The position numbers were made by a program, and so were the translations under genes. From Leptolyngbya sp. PCC 7375 (GTDB lineage: Bacteria > Cyanobacteriota > Cyanobacteriia > Phormidesmidales > Phormidesmidaceae): a DNA stretch of 64,000 nt. Below the pieces are notes generated by a model. That model was not told where the DNA came from, searched no databases, and was given only the letters and a program-made list of their open reading frames with translations. The DNA is taken from assembly GCF_000316115.1 (NCBI RefSeq), contig NZ_JH993797.1:7971961-8035960 (forward strand). Direction: 5' to 3'. Positions within the stretch are counted from its first letter, which is position 1. The number at the start of each line of letters is the position of its first letter. This document shows positions 33,365-42,696 of the stretch, one piece after another.

Positions 33365-36300
33365 CTAGAGAGTCGTAAAGCTATTCTCCGTAAGCTCTTC
33401 TGTGGCCACGCCTTTCAGAGTTGCTAACACTTCGTTGCCAGCAATGATGTCATTCCCCGAGAGGGTGAGTTGATTAAAGCTCAGACCGCTGGATAGGCCA
33501 ATGCGGTCGATGTCAACTGCAAAATCAGTGATGGTATCAATACCGCTGCCAATCATCAAGACAAAGGTGTCATAGCCTTTACCGCCAGAGAGCTGATCAT
33601 CACCAGCACCACCGTCTAAGACGTCATTGCCTGAGCTACCAAGTAGCACGTCGTTACCTTCGCCACCTTTTAAGATGTCATTACCGATACCACCCTGAAT
33701 AATATCGTGGCCGACATTACCCGAAAGATGGTCGTTACCCATACCACCTTTTACAACATCGTTGCCGCTGCCGCCTTTAAGGGTATCATCGCCCTGGCCA
33801 CCAAATAGCTTGTCGTCGCCCGCCTCACCCTTCAGCGAGTCGTCACCAACACCACCCTCTAGATCATCGTTGCCATCTCCACCTTTCAAGGTGTCGTCAC
33901 CAATGCCGCCCTGGAGGAAATCATCGCCATTGTTGCCAGAAATATAGTCGTCGCCCATGCCGCCTTTCAAGGTGTCATCGCCATTACCGCCTTTGAGCGC
34001 ATCATTGTCCTGGCCACCAAACAACTTGTCATTACCCGCCTCACCGTTAAGCAAGTCGTTACCGGTACTACCCTCTAGATCGTCGTTGCCATCTCCACCT
34101 TTGAGGGTGTCGTCACCCGTGCCGCCTTTGAGGATATCGTTGCCATCGTCACCCAAAATCCGGTCGTTGCCGGGTCCGCCCCTTAAGGTGTCATGGCCAC
34201 CTTTACCGCGAATACGTTGGTTACCGGGGCCGCCAACAATGGTGTCACCAGCATCAGTACCGATAATGGTTTCTGCTGGTGGCGTCGTCAGCAAAGGCTT
34301 GTCTGAGTCGAACAAGGGTGTCACCTGCCCGCGAATTGCACCGGGGGTGCCCAACTTGTCGGACTCAACGGTGTGAATCTGAATGTAGAGTTTGCCGGAT
34401 TGAAGCTCATTGATAAACTCGCTGAGGGGTTTAGTTTCTGGACCGTCATTGGTGTCACCATCTCCGTTTAGATCGGTAGCGTCGCTATCGTTCCAAATAC
34501 CCGTGATGATGCCATTTTCAAAATCCACCACAAGATTGTCGTCATCCTCACTGGGTCGCCCGAAGATGTTGAGGGTGTGGGGACCATTTTCACCTTCAGG
34601 TCCTACGTGCAGGTGAATACGAGTCACATCGTTAGCTGCGGTGCGATTAGCAATGTCTTGTTTTAGGGCAATCCCGTCCAGTTTGATTTGGTATGCTAGG
34701 CCGCTGCCATCCTCCGCCAGGATAAAGGTGGCGGTTGCCCTAGCAGCAGAGTCAGGAGTGGATTCATCCTGAACCACTTGCGCGCCATCGGCCACCAGGG
34801 TAAAGATATCGGCTTTTAGAGGCGTTTCAATCTGACCGCGCATGGTGCCTGGTGTGCCTAGCTGATCAGCTGCTACGTCGTGGATCTGGAGATAAAGATC
34901 ACCAGCTTTTAGTGCATCAATCGGCTGGCTAAGGGGTTGGGTTTCATTGGGGTCACTGGTGTTGCCATTTCCATTCAAGTCGCTGGCGTCATGGTCATCC
35001 CACACTCCTTTGATGATGCCCTTGTCAAATGAGTCGATGGGGGTGATTTGGCCACGGGCACTGCCGGGAGTACCCAGTCTGTCGGCAGCGGCGTCGTGGA
35101 TTTGGATGTAAAGGTCCCCGGCCCGCAGTGCTTGAATAAATTCGCTGAGGGGTTTGGTTTCAGGACCATCATCGGTGTCACCATCCCCGTTTAGATCGGT
35201 GGCATCGTTGTTGTCCCACATGCCGGTAATGATGCCGTTGGCGTAGTCCACCACGAGATTATTGTCGTCTTCGCTGGGTAACCCGAAAATATTCAGGGTG
35301 TGGGGACCGTTGGCACCGCGTTCTCCAGCATGGATGTGAATCTTGGTAACGTCGTGGTCTTCGGTGCGAGCGGCGGGGTCTTCTTTGAGGGTGAAGCCGT
35401 TGAGTTTGATTTGGTAAGCTAAACCGCTGCCGTCTTCTGCCAGGATAAAGGTGATTGTGGCGGTGCCGGTGCCATTGGCGATGGTTGGATCTTGAACAAC
35501 CTGGGGGCCATTTGCGATCGCAACAAAAATCTCCTGCGATGAGGCCGTGGGTTCAGTCACCGAAGTATCCAGCTGCCCCCGAATAGTCCCCGGAGTATCT
35601 AGCTTATCGGCAGCTACATCATGAATCTGTAGATAAAGCTGACGTGCCTCTAGCTCGTCAATCAGCTGACTCAGGGGTTTGGTTTCAGGACCATCATCGG
35701 TATCCCCATCACCATTTAGATCAGTGGCATCATCATCGCCCCAGACACCGGTAATAACGTTACTCCCATAGTCAACGAGAAGATTATTATCGTCTTCGCT
35801 AGGCTTCCCAAAGATATTCAGAGCATGGGGACCGTTTTGGCCCTCACCTCCCTGGTGAACATGAATCTTGGTAACATCATTATCTGCAATGCGGCTCGCC
35901 GGATCTGCTTTTAAGTTGAGGCCATCCAGTTCAATCTGATAGGCCAGCAACTCACCCCCTTTGAGGGGCGTAAACGTAGCCTTGGCAGTGGCCGTCGCAT
36001 CAGGAATTGCGGTATCCTGCACCACCTTTTCGCCTTCGGCCAAGAGAGTAAAGCTGTTTTCTGATTTTAGAGGCGTAATCTGACCGCGCACTGCACCGGG
36101 TGTCCCCAACTTGTCAGACGCAACATCGTGAACCTGGATATAGAGTTCGCCAGCCTTCAGAGCCTCAAGAAAATCACTGAGGGGTTTTGACTCGGGACCA
36201 TCATCCGTATCGCCATCACCATTCAGGTCTCTAGCGTCACTATCTTCCCAGAGACCTGTAATGATGCCGTTTTCATAGTCAACAACAAGATCATCGTCGT

Positions 36301-36607
36301 CTTCACTAGGACGTCCAAAAATATTTAGGGTGTGCCCACCGTTGGTACCGGGTGCACCTATGTGGAAGTGGATTTTAGTAACATCGTTATCTGCTGTGCG
36401 GCTGAGGGGATCTTCCTTGAGGGCTAGGCCGTTGAGTTGAATCTTGTAAGTCAGACCACTACCATCCTCAGCCAGAATGAAATTCACGATGGCAGTAGCC
36501 GTGGAATCAATAATAGTTTCGTCTTGAACCACCTGCTCACCATCAGCTAAGGCAATAAAGGCAGGTGTTGATTGGTGTACTCCCGAGGGTATCAGGCGAT
36601 CAGTCAT
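33365..36607 (-). CDS. CHRD-repeat protein with RTX calcium-binding repeats
   Basis: A 1080-residue protein (ATG at 36607, MTDRLIPSGVH). In the numbering from the upstream in-frame start, four CHRD (chordin-like) domains occupy about 23-187, 193-356, 367-531 and 608-773, each with DVTKIHxHxG, GPHTLNIFG, PSEDDxxLVVDY, DLNGDGDTDDGPETKPLS and LYIQIHDVAADKLGTPG. A fifth, half-length copy (533-603) lacks the N-terminal half. About 25 RTX nonapeptides follow (785-1015), then the C-terminal secretion module. The acidic, histidine-paired domains look like metal or matrix binders; no enzymatic motif is visible. Probably exported by type I secretion to the cell surface or matrix. Confidence 0.85.
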   Translation of the reverse strand: MTDRLIPSGVHQSTPAFIALADGEQVVQDETIIDSTATAIVNFILAEDGSGLTYKIQLNGLALKEDPLSRTADNDVTKIHFHIGAPGTNGGHTLNIFGRPSEDDDDLVVDYENGIITGLWEDSDARDLNGDGDTDDGPESKPLSDFLEALKAGELYIQVHDVASDKLGTPGAVRGQITPLKSENSFTLLAEGEKVVQDTAIPDATATAKATFTPLKGGELLAYQIELDGLNLKADPASRIADNDVTKIHVHQGGEGQNGPHALNIFGKPSEDDNNLLVDYGSNVITGVWGDDDATDLNGDGDTDDGPETKPLSQLIDELEARQLYLQIHDVAADKLDTPGTIRGQLDTSVTEPTASSQEIFVAIANGPQVVQDPTIANGTGTATITFILAEDGSGLAYQIKLNGFTLKEDPAARTEDHDVTKIHIHAGERGANGPHTLNIFGLPSEDDNNLVVDYANGIITGMWDNNDATDLNGDGDTDDGPETKPLSEFIQALRAGDLYIQIHDAAADRLGTPGSARGQITPIDSFDKGIIKGVWDDHDASDLNGNGNTSDPNETQPLSQPIDALKAGDLYLQIHDVAADQLGTPGTMRGQIETPLKADIFTLVADGAQVVQDESTPDSAARATATFILAEDGSGLAYQIKLDGIALKQDIANRTAANDVTRIHLHVGPEGENGPHTLNIFGRPSEDDDNLVVDFENGIITGIWNDSDATDLNGDGDTNDGPETKPLSEFINELQSGKLYIQIHTVESDKLGTPGAIRGQVTPLFDSDKPLLTTPPAETIIGTDAGDTIVGGPGNQRIRGKGGHDTLRGGPGNDRILGDDGNDILKGGTGDDTLKGGDGNDDLEGSTGNDLLNGEAGNDKLFGGQDNDALKGGNGDDTLKGGMGDDYISGNNGDDFLQGGIGDDTLKGGDGNDDLEGGVGDDSLKGEAGDDKLFGGQGDDTLKGGSGNDVVKGGMGNDHLSGNVGHDIIQGGIGNDILKGGEGNDVLLGSSGNDVLDGGAGDDQLSGGKGYDTFVLMIGSGIDTITDFAVDIDRIGLSSGLSFNQLTLSGNDIIAGNEVLATLKGVATEELTENSFTTL

Positions 36608-36943
36608 GGTTTCTGTAAAACGGCTAAACAATTCCTACGCGAAAATGCTGACCCTGGTAAGACTTTAACTAAAGTACAGGCTTTAAGTATCAAGAGGATG
36701 TCAAATTTAGTAAGGGCAAATAAAAATAAGTTATGAAGCCTTCGCCATGGGCAAAACCCAAAAATCCAAAGCTAGCGAAGGATTAAGGCGGACTATGCCT
36801 ACTTTTCTTTACCCTGTGGATCTGGTGCTATGGGCAATACAGTCTTAGCGACGTTGGATTTACAGGGTATGAACGTTCACGGCTTCATAGTCAGCGATCG
36901 CATTCAGCCCATTTAATCTAAATAGCAACTGGACCGTTGATGT
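36608..36943. other. Intergenic region, no gene recognised
   Basis: About 336 bases holding the promoter of the CHRD/RTX gene and a HIP1 site near 36897. No 11-bp-period Pho-box was found here. Confidence 0.4.
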
Positions 36944-37864
36944 TCAAGCTATTCGTAAACGTTCAATATCTTTAATGGGCGGTGCGCCAAACATGCGGGA
37001 ATATTCACGGCTAAACTGTGAGGGGCTTTCATAACCGACCTGATAGGCCGCACTGGTGGCATCGGCATTTTCGGCAAGCATCAGCCGACGTGCTTCCAAG
37101 AGTCGCAATTGTTTTTGATATTGCAGCGGACTCATGGACGTGACTTTTTTAAAATGACGATGGAAGGATGCCGAAGACATATTGGCCTGCTCCGCTAACT
37201 CCTCTACCCGCAATGGTTTTGTAAAATCAGCTTTGATCCGTCTAATCACCGCAGCAATGCGCTGCATATTGCTCCCAGATGTCGCAATTTGGCGAACTGC
37301 TTCACTTTGTTCACCTAATAGAAGGCGGTAATACATTTCGCGAATCATCATCGGTGCCAGGAACGGAATATCCTGTGGAGTATCCAGAAGCCTGGTCAAT
37401 CGGATAGCACAATCCATTAGCGGGGTGTCAGCATCGCTTACGAACAGGCCTCTCATTGAGTTTTCGGTCTTACCTCTACTGGGTTGGATTTGGTCAATAA
37501 TGTCGCAGAGTTGGGCGGGGTCTAGGTCCAGCTTGAAGCCCAAGTATGGTTTGTCTGGTGTCGCTTCGATAACAAAAGCCTTGAGGGGTAAATCCACCGA
37601 GACCACTAGATATTGAGCCGCGTCATACTGGTACGTCTCCTCGCCCAGCAACGCTTCTTTTTTGCCCTGCACCATGATGGCAAGAATCGGTTCAGTCACA
37701 TCGCACATTCCCGTCGAGACCTCCGATTCTCGCATGAATGTCAACTGAGGGATAGCGGTTTTGTGAGCACCGTTCCCTTTACCATCGGTCTGCTGAGTCA
37801 CTAATACCGCCAGTTCCTGACAGGCGCTCATCGCTCTACTGGGTCTTAGTCTTTCAGTGACCAT
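36944..37864 (-). CDS. AraC-family transcriptional regulator (AraC_N type)
   Basis: A 306-residue regulator. The N-terminal domain (about 35-190) is the AraC_N/cupin-like type (VTEPILAIMVQGKKEALLGEETYQYDAAQYLVVSVDLP). The C-terminal HTH_18 domain (about 205-300) shows LAEQANMSSASFHRHFKKVTSMSPLQYQKQLRL and AAYQVGYESPSQFSREYSRMFG. Regulators of this subgroup usually sit next to, and activate, an oxidoreductase gene; here the divergent neighbour is a short-chain dehydrogenase 222 bases away. The ligand is unknown. Start ATG 37864. Confidence 0.88.
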   Translation of the reverse strand: MVTERLRPSRAMSACQELAVLVTQQTDGKGNGAHKTAIPQLTFMRESEVSTGMCDVTEPILAIMVQGKKEALLGEETYQYDAAQYLVVSVDLPLKAFVIEATPDKPYLGFKLDLDPAQLCDIIDQIQPSRGKTENSMRGLFVSDADTPLMDCAIRLTRLLDTPQDIPFLAPMMIREMYYRLLLGEQSEAVRQIATSGSNMQRIAAVIRRIKADFTKPLRVEELAEQANMSSASFHRHFKKVTSMSPLQYQKQLRLLEARRLMLAENADATSAAYQVGYESPSQFSREYSRMFGAPPIKDIERLRIA

Positions 37865-38086
37865 GCTGTGTTCCTATCGATAACTATGCGCTTGCGATCA
37901 TTGTAAAGAATATTTTTGGGTGTCACGACCTTGCTTGAGAAAATTAGGCAATGATCTGCGAGGTTTGTGTATTTAGAGTCAACTGCGCCAAACCTATGAT
38001 GAACCCATCCAAAAACGCAGTGAAAGGATAAGGCAATGGCTCTATTGCCGGTTCGAACCATTGTGTCGTAAATAAGGAAAGTCATC

Positions 38087-38821
38087 ATGTTAAATGCAAA
38101 AAACAAAATCATTGCTATCACTGGAGCCAGTAGTGGTATTGGCGAAGTGAGCGCCAAGTTGCTGGCCCAGAACGGTGCGAAAGTTGTTCTAGGGGCACGA
38201 CGGACCCAAAAGCTAGAAAAGATTGTCGAAGCGATTCGCGCCCAAGGTGGCACAGCAGAATACAAAGCTTTGGATGTCACCGACCGCGAGGATATGAAAG
38301 CATTTATTCACTTTGCTAAAGACCAGTTTGGTCGCGTCGATGTCATCTTTAACAATGCGGGCATCATGCCACTCTCCCCAATGAATGCTCTGAAAGTCGA
38401 GGAGTGGGACCATATGATCAACGTCAACATTCACGGCGTGTTAAATGGAATTGCAGCCGGTTTGCCAATCATGGAGGCGCAAGGCGGCGGACAATTCATC
38501 AATACGGCATCAATCGGCGCGCATGTTGTCGTCCCGACTGGCGCAGTCTATTGCGCCACTAAGTATGCCGTTTGGGCAATTTCGGAAGGACTTCGTCAGG
38601 AGTCGCAGACTATTCGCGTTACCACGATCTCTCCTGGTGTAGTAGAAACGGAACTGGGCTCTGACATTACGGAAGCGTCTGCAAAAGACGCTTTGCAGGA
38701 ATTTCGTAAAATTTCACTCACCCCAGATGCGATCGCTAGAGCTGTCTTGTACGCCGTATCTCAACCCGATGATGTTGACGTGAATGAAATCATTGTCCGA
38801 CCGACCGCCAGCGCATTCTGA
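38087..38821 (+). CDS. Short-chain dehydrogenase/reductase
   Basis: A 244-residue classical SDR: cofactor motif TGASSGIG (12-19), NNAG (89-92), catalytic S142 in NTASIGA, and Y155/K159 in YCATK. GARRT after beta-2 suggests NADP preference. The closest-looking group is the YdfG/serine dehydrogenase-like SDRs that often pair with AraC regulators. The substrate cannot be read from sequence. Divergent from the AraC gene and followed, after a hairpin, by a small lipoprotein gene on the same strand, so probably a regulated stress or detoxification unit (inference). Confidence 0.88.
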   Translation: MLNAKNKIIAITGASSGIGEVSAKLLAQNGAKVVLGARRTQKLEKIVEAIRAQGGTAEYKALDVTDREDMKAFIHFAKDQFGRVDVIFNNAGIMPLSPMNALKVEEWDHMINVNIHGVLNGIAAGLPIMEAQGGGQFINTASIGAHVVVPTGAVYCATKYAVWAISEGLRQESQTIRVTTISPGVVETELGSDITEASAKDALQEFRKISLTPDAIARAVLYAVSQPDDVDVNEIIVRPTASAF

Positions 38822-38915
38822 AGAGAATCAGTCAGACTATGAGGCCGTTATTATAGCGAAGCAAAACCATAAACAGAAAAATCTCAGCGGTAATCGTAGC
38901 GGGGGGAATGGTAAC

Positions 38916-38937
38916 AAAGATCGTCAGGACGATCTTT
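38916..38937 (+). terminator. Hairpin between the SDR and lipoprotein genes
   Basis: A perfect 9-bp stem AAAGATCGT/ACGATCTTT with a CAGG loop and no long T tail. It could be a weak terminator or an mRNA processing hairpin. Confidence 0.45.
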
Positions 38938-39008
38938 CACAATGGAGCGAGCTTCTCTGTTCAGTTGATATTTCTGACTAACTCCGATAAACAAAAAAGG
39001 ACATTATC

Positions 39009-39500
39009 ATGATTAAACCATTTCGTTTTTTAGTTGTTATGGCGCTTGCTCTTACGGTAAGCTGTAGCGCTGCGGGGCAAGCCTCCATTCAAAGTGAAAT
39101 AACGGCGCAAAGTGAAAAAGTCATTGTCGAGGAGAGTTTTCAGCAATGGCAAGATGGTACCGGCTCCCCGTTTGAGCTTTTGTCAGAGGATATGCGCTGG
39201 ACGATTAGTGGCTTTAATAAATATGCAGGCACTTACACGCGCGAGCCTCTTGAAGAAGAGCTTATTGAGCCTTTTAATGAGCGCATAGAAGAGCCTTTAA
39301 AACCAACGCAGTGGAAGGTTTATGAAGACGGAGACGTTGTTATTATTCATTTTGACGCTGAAACAACTTTAATTAATGGTGAACAGTATAGGAACAGCTA
39401 TGCTTGGTTCTTCACGTTCGAGGGTGAAGAAGTAATTGAAGTTAATGCGTTCTTGGACATGCCAGCTTTTGAAAAAGTTCTGGAAATAGAAGTTGAATGA
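39009..39500 (+). CDS. Lipoprotein with SnoaL/NTF2-like domain
   Basis: A 163-residue protein with a lipoprotein signal (MIKPFRFLVVMALALTVSC, lipobox cysteine at 19). The mature part is an NTF2-like cone fold: VEESFQQWQDGTGSPFELLSEDMRWTISG, then YAGTYTREPLEE and VVIIHFDAETTL...YAWFFTFEGEEVIEVNAFLD. SnoaL-like proteins include small-molecule isomerases and binding proteins; no catalytic residues can be assigned. An AAAGGA ribosome site precedes the ATG. It follows the SDR gene by 187 bases and may share its regulation. Confidence 0.75.
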   Translation: MIKPFRFLVVMALALTVSCSAAGQASIQSEITAQSEKVIVEESFQQWQDGTGSPFELLSEDMRWTISGFNKYAGTYTREPLEEELIEPFNERIEEPLKPTQWKVYEDGDVVIIHFDAETTLINGEQYRNSYAWFFTFEGEEVIEVNAFLDMPAFEKVLEIEVE

Positions 39501-39644
39501 CCAATGAACTGAATTATGGGGGTACACCCGAAGAGCTAGTGGATGTCGTGTATCTTACGACAGTAAGGAAACTCAACCTACGAGATCAGCTATCGCCCTG
39601 ATGGATGTTTTAGGAGGCATGGTTAAAATTTCAGGATAACCGAC

Positions 39645-39878
39645 TCACACAATATTGATAGAAGGGTTCCTCAATCGAGCATCAACGTATTTCTTAGCTC
39701 TCTTGATAGCATCTGTTCGGGTTAAAGCACAGGGGACAGCGACAGCACAGCCCATCTTGTAATTCGCCCATACGGAATAAAAGATTTGACCGTTTTCCTC
39801 ACTTTGGTCTACATCTAGCAGCCATTCCCGGTAAGTAAACGACCAAATAATATGAGGGAAATCAGGGTTCAGCATCAT
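39645..39878 (-). CDS. Hypothetical 77-residue protein
   Basis: A small soluble protein, MMLNPDFPHIIWSFTYREWLL..., with a KRAKKYVDARLR helix near the C-terminus and a tryptophan-rich N-terminal half. I do not recognise a family. Codon use looks ordinary and a start ATG is present, but there is no strong ribosome site. It lies between the lipoprotein gene and sodB. Confidence 0.5.
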   Translation of the reverse strand: MMLNPDFPHIIWSFTYREWLLDVDQSEENGQIFYSVWANYKMGCAVAVPCALTRTDAIKRAKKYVDARLRNPSINIV

Positions 39879-39903
39879 GACTAAGTTGTATAAGCATTAT
39901 TGA

Positions 39904-39932
39904 ACAGCTCCACCTCGCTGAGGTAGAGCTGT
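39904..39932 (-). terminator. Hairpin downstream of sodB
   Basis: A 13-bp stem (ACAGCTCCACCTC with GAGGTAGAGCTGT, one wobble) and a GCT loop, 78 bases after the sodB stop. Confidence 0.55.
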
Positions 39933-40009
39933 GTAGTAAGACCTCAAGCCGAACTGCAGAGTCAGATTGGCACTAGGATTTGAAGAAGATAGTATAGACT
40001 CTGTATTCC

Positions 40010-40609
40010 TTAGGCCACTGCGAGGTTTTGAGCGGCAAAATCCCAATTCACCAGGTTATCTAAGAAGGCTCCAATGTAGTCAGGTCGCTTATTTTGGTAA
40101 TCTAAATAGTAAGCATGCTCCCAAACATCCATGGTCAGTAGAGGAACCTGTCCATGGGTGAGGGGGTTATCGGCATTCAGGGTTTTCGTCACCTTGAGTG
40201 TGCCGTTATCCAAGACCAACCAAGCCCAGCCACTGCCGAACTGACTGGCTCCAGCAGTTTTGAAGGCTTCTGCAAATTTCTCAAGGCTACCAAAATCAGT
40301 CTCAATTTTCTTGGCCAAATCGCCTGTGGGCTTACCGCCACCATTTGGCTTCATGCTGTTCCAATAAAAGGTATGGTTCCAAGCTTGGGCAGCGTTGTTA
40401 AACACTCCGGTTTTTTTAGCATCGCCTGCGATTGCTTTAATGACATCTTCAATGGGCTTGTTGTCTAAGTCTGTCTCTTGAACAGCGGCATTGAACTTAC
40501 TGACGTAAGCTGCGTGATGCTTGTCGTGGTGAAACTCCAAGGTGCTCTTTGAGATGTAAGGTTCAAGAGCGGTGTAGTCGTAAGGTAAAACCGGAAGCTT
40601 GTAAGCCAT
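40010..40609 (-). CDS. sodB: Iron superoxide dismutase
   Basis: A 199-residue enzyme from the ATG at 40609 (MAYKLPVLPYDYTALEPYIS) behind a GAGAGGA motif. It converts superoxide to oxygen and hydrogen peroxide in the cytosol. Metal ligands are visible: the first histidine in LEFHHDKHHAAYV, the second in AAQAWNHTFYWNSMKPNGGGKP, and Asp and His in MDVWEHAYYLDYQNKRPDYI. The AQAWNHTFYW context fits the Fe rather than the Mn form. It is monocistronic, with a hairpin downstream. Confidence 0.95.
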   Translation of the reverse strand: MAYKLPVLPYDYTALEPYISKSTLEFHHDKHHAAYVSKFNAAVQETDLDNKPIEDVIKAIAGDAKKTGVFNNAAQAWNHTFYWNSMKPNGGGKPTGDLAKKIETDFGSLEKFAEAFKTAGASQFGSGWAWLVLDNGTLKVTKTLNADNPLTHGQVPLLTMDVWEHAYYLDYQNKRPDYIGAFLDNLVNWDFAAQNLAVA

Positions 40610-40866
40610 AAGTTCTGAATCCTCTCTCAACAAAACAAAATATGCTGCCTATGGACAGGCAGAACTGAGACGCAGTTAACAGTTCAAAAAATGCATTTAT
40701 GCAGCATTTCAACTATGCGACAGCCTAAAAGCATAAGCTTGATACTGTGATTAACACAGCCTCAAACTATCAAATCATCTAAAGAAGATCTATACCCCTA
40801 GGAGGCATATGTTCAGCCAGCGATAACAGCACTCATAGCTGCACTAAGCACAAGCTCAGCAGTGGC
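40610..40866. other. sodB upstream region
   Basis: About 257 bases with the sodB promoter and AT-rich sequence; no gene. The far end grades into the attC-like site. Confidence 0.4.
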
Positions 40867-40932
40867 AGCTAACACCGCAATTCACCAGCACGAAGCGAAG
40901 CGGAGTGTCCGAGTGAAGTTGCCTTGTTAGGC
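40867..40932 (-). repeat. attC-like recombination site A
   Basis: On the minus strand it begins GCCTAAC (matches RYYYAAC) and ends GTTAGCT (one mismatch to GTTRRRY). The arms between, GCAACTTCAC and GTGAATTGC, pair with a single unpaired C, the extrahelical base typical of integron attC sites. The centre CCGCTTCGCTTCG is variable. It lies downstream of the 72-residue gene in the same orientation, as a cassette should. Confidence 0.7.
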
Positions 40933-40990
40933 CAAATACCACACTATGAAACTGCGGAGAGTACTGAAGCACCCTTGTTAGACCACGCCC

Positions 40991-41209
40991 TCAGGTCATT
41001 ACTTTCAATGCTCGCATGAACGTAAAAAGCGCCATGCCGATAAATGCCAGAAATGCCAATGCACACACACGCAAAACATTCCACTCCAGCGTAACATCGA
41101 CCTCACCATGATAAATATCGGTCAGGGCTAGATGAGCGACTACACTGGCAAGCAACGACAAAACTCCCAGTGCCACCGTGCCTCTAATCTGCATTTTCAG
41201 GTTTCTCAT
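40991..41209 (-). CDS. Small two-helix membrane protein (integron-cassette-like)
   Basis: A 72-residue protein with two hydrophobic helices (about residues 10-30 and 47-66), a basic N-terminus (MRNLKMQIRG) and a basic C-terminal ALKVMT. AAGGAG lies seven bases before the ATG. No family recognised. An attC-like site follows its stop, and a second RYYYAAC (GTCTAAC) occurs 8 bases after it. The 5' side abuts the IS110 remnant. Small membrane proteins of unknown function are common cassette cargo. Confidence 0.6.
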   Translation of the reverse strand: MRNLKMQIRGTVALGVLSLLASVVAHLALTDIYHGEVDVTLEWNVLRVCALAFLAFIGMALFTFMRALKVMT

Positions 41210-41311
41210 AGTGTGCTCCTTAACATATCGTACGAAACGGCCTAAAGAATCTATGCAAGCCGTGAGAGAGTAGAGAAACCAACCAAAACCCTCTCACACT
41301 AGGAGGATAGC

Positions 41312-41734
41312 ATGAAGATTCTAGCGATTCTCCTTCGGAGACACTGCGTGAACGACTTAGGCAAATTCAACTGTGTATCCTGTCTGCTGAACACCGAGAG
41401 TAACGCGACTGAATTTGACACGTTCAAGACGTACCGACGGGAATTCAAAGAAATATTACATCGCACTCAACCACAGCTGGGGGTGATGGAAACATGTTCG
41501 ATCACTGGGTGGGTGCATGATCTCTGTGTTGACCAAGACTACCCAGTGCTGGTGGCCGATCCGAGCCAGGATGCCTGGCGCTGGAAAAACGTCAAACGCA
41601 AAACCGATAAAGACGATGCGTTGAAGTTAGCAAAACTGGCGGTTCTAGAGCAGATCAACCCAGTGTATGTGCCTGCACCAGAGACCCGACAGTACCGGCA
41701 TTTGTTGGTGTCTTTAGTTTTTCGCCATGCTTGA
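41312..41734 (+). pseudogene. Truncated IS110-family transposase with a 24-bp in-frame repeat insertion
   Basis: The first third of an IS110 DEDD transposase: MKILAI...DLGKFN, then VMETCSITGWVHDLC, VADPSQDAWRWKNVKRKTDKDDALKLAKL, QINPVYVPAPETRQYRHL. It then stops in unrelated sequence, so about 200 residues including the second catalytic region are missing. The initial MKILAIDLGKF motif is split by a 24-bp segment (41329-41352, TCTCCTTCGGAGACACTGCG...) that keeps the frame and adds eight residues. The insertion lies exactly inside a GCGAT/CG HIP1-like core. A GGAGG site precedes the ATG. Confidence 0.82.
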
Positions 41735-41805
41735 GCGTTCATGTTTAGCATGGTCACGTTGAACGACGAGGAAAAAGACCGTGAGGATTCTCCCTATCCC
41801 GATTA

Positions 41806-42600
41806 TCAAGCCTCTATACGGTCCAATATCACATAAGTTCTTCGAGCATATTCTTTAAAACCAAGCTTCTTTGCCATTTCGATGGAAGCTACATTGGTTG
41901 AGCCAGCACTCCAAACGGGTACGCGACCAGTTTCCTGAACTCTGTTGACGACTAAGCTAGCTGCTGCAAGTGCTAACCCTTGACGACGATATGCGGGCTC
42001 TGTGTATACCCCTATCTCCGCATAACCGTCACTTAAAGCTGCGGTTCCGGACGTGGCAACAATCTGTTGATCGACTATGGCGGCAGCAATTATTCCATCG
42101 GTGAGGAGTGAGCGGCTATCCCTCCAGCAGCCAATCTTCAACTCATCATTTGCAGTCTTCTCAAGTAGTGGCATGTCTTTGAGAGTCAGTTCTCTGACAC
42201 ATGCATGCCCAATTTTTGGGATTCGTCTGCCTGGGACAAAGTAAACATCATCCATGTAGCTCACCGAGTGCGCTAAAGCAGATTCAATGACAGAGCCAAG
42301 TTGCTTTGCTATTTCGTAATCGACGATAATGCAATCCCAATTCTGGACGTTCTCCAAAATCTGAACTAGATCTTCAATATCCTGCCCAAAAGAAATGGGT
42401 TCACTAGGACAGGATTCAATTTGAACAATTGCAGCAGCGAAGCTTGAAACCGACCCTTTTATCCATGCTTTAGCAAGTCCTCTCCTCAAACAATGCGAAC
42501 TTATTACAGTTTGTGGAGAGTCTGGAAGACAATGTGCCAGGCTCTTTTGGTCAACAGTCGATAACCACATCAGGATCTCCGCCAATTGTATTCCTGCCAT
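41806..42600 (-). CDS. GNAT-family N-acetyltransferase (integron-cassette-like)
   Basis: A 264-residue protein from the ATG at 42600 (MAGIQLAEILMWLS). The N-terminal half is divergent. The C-terminal GNAT fold (about 150-260) has the acetyl-CoA loop AYRRQGLALAAASLVVNRV, preceded by SDGYAEIGVYTEP and followed by NVASIEMAKKLGFKEYARRTYVI. This resembles the GNAT proteins of resistance and modification cassettes; the substrate is unknown. The start lies 15 bases inside the right edge of attC-like site B, as in integron cassettes. Its own 3' attC seems lost next to the IS110 remnant. Confidence 0.75.
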   Translation of the reverse strand: MAGIQLAEILMWLSTVDQKSLAHCLPDSPQTVISSHCLRRGLAKAWIKGSVSSFAAAIVQIESCPSEPISFGQDIEDLVQILENVQNWDCIIVDYEIAKQLGSVIESALAHSVSYMDDVYFVPGRRIPKIGHACVRELTLKDMPLLEKTANDELKIGCWRDSRSLLTDGIIAAAIVDQQIVATSGTAALSDGYAEIGVYTEPAYRRQGLALAAASLVVNRVQETGRVPVWSAGSTNVASIEMAKKLGFKEYARRTYVILDRIEA

Positions 42601-42614
42601 AATTTGGCAAGGCT

Positions 42615-42674
42615 GGATAACATGGAGCTGAGCGGCCCGCGTACCCGCGAGGACGCTGCAGCAACTTGTTGGGC
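42615..42674 (-). repeat. attC-like recombination site B
   Basis: Minus strand: GCCCAAC (perfect RYYYAAC), arms GCTGCAGCG and CGCTCAGC that pair with one extrahelical C, a short variable centre, then GTTATCC (partial GTTRRRY). It is 60 bp long and sits between the 116-residue gene and the GNAT gene. Confidence 0.75.
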
Positions 42675-42696
42675 GAATCTTGTACAACATTGAGAA

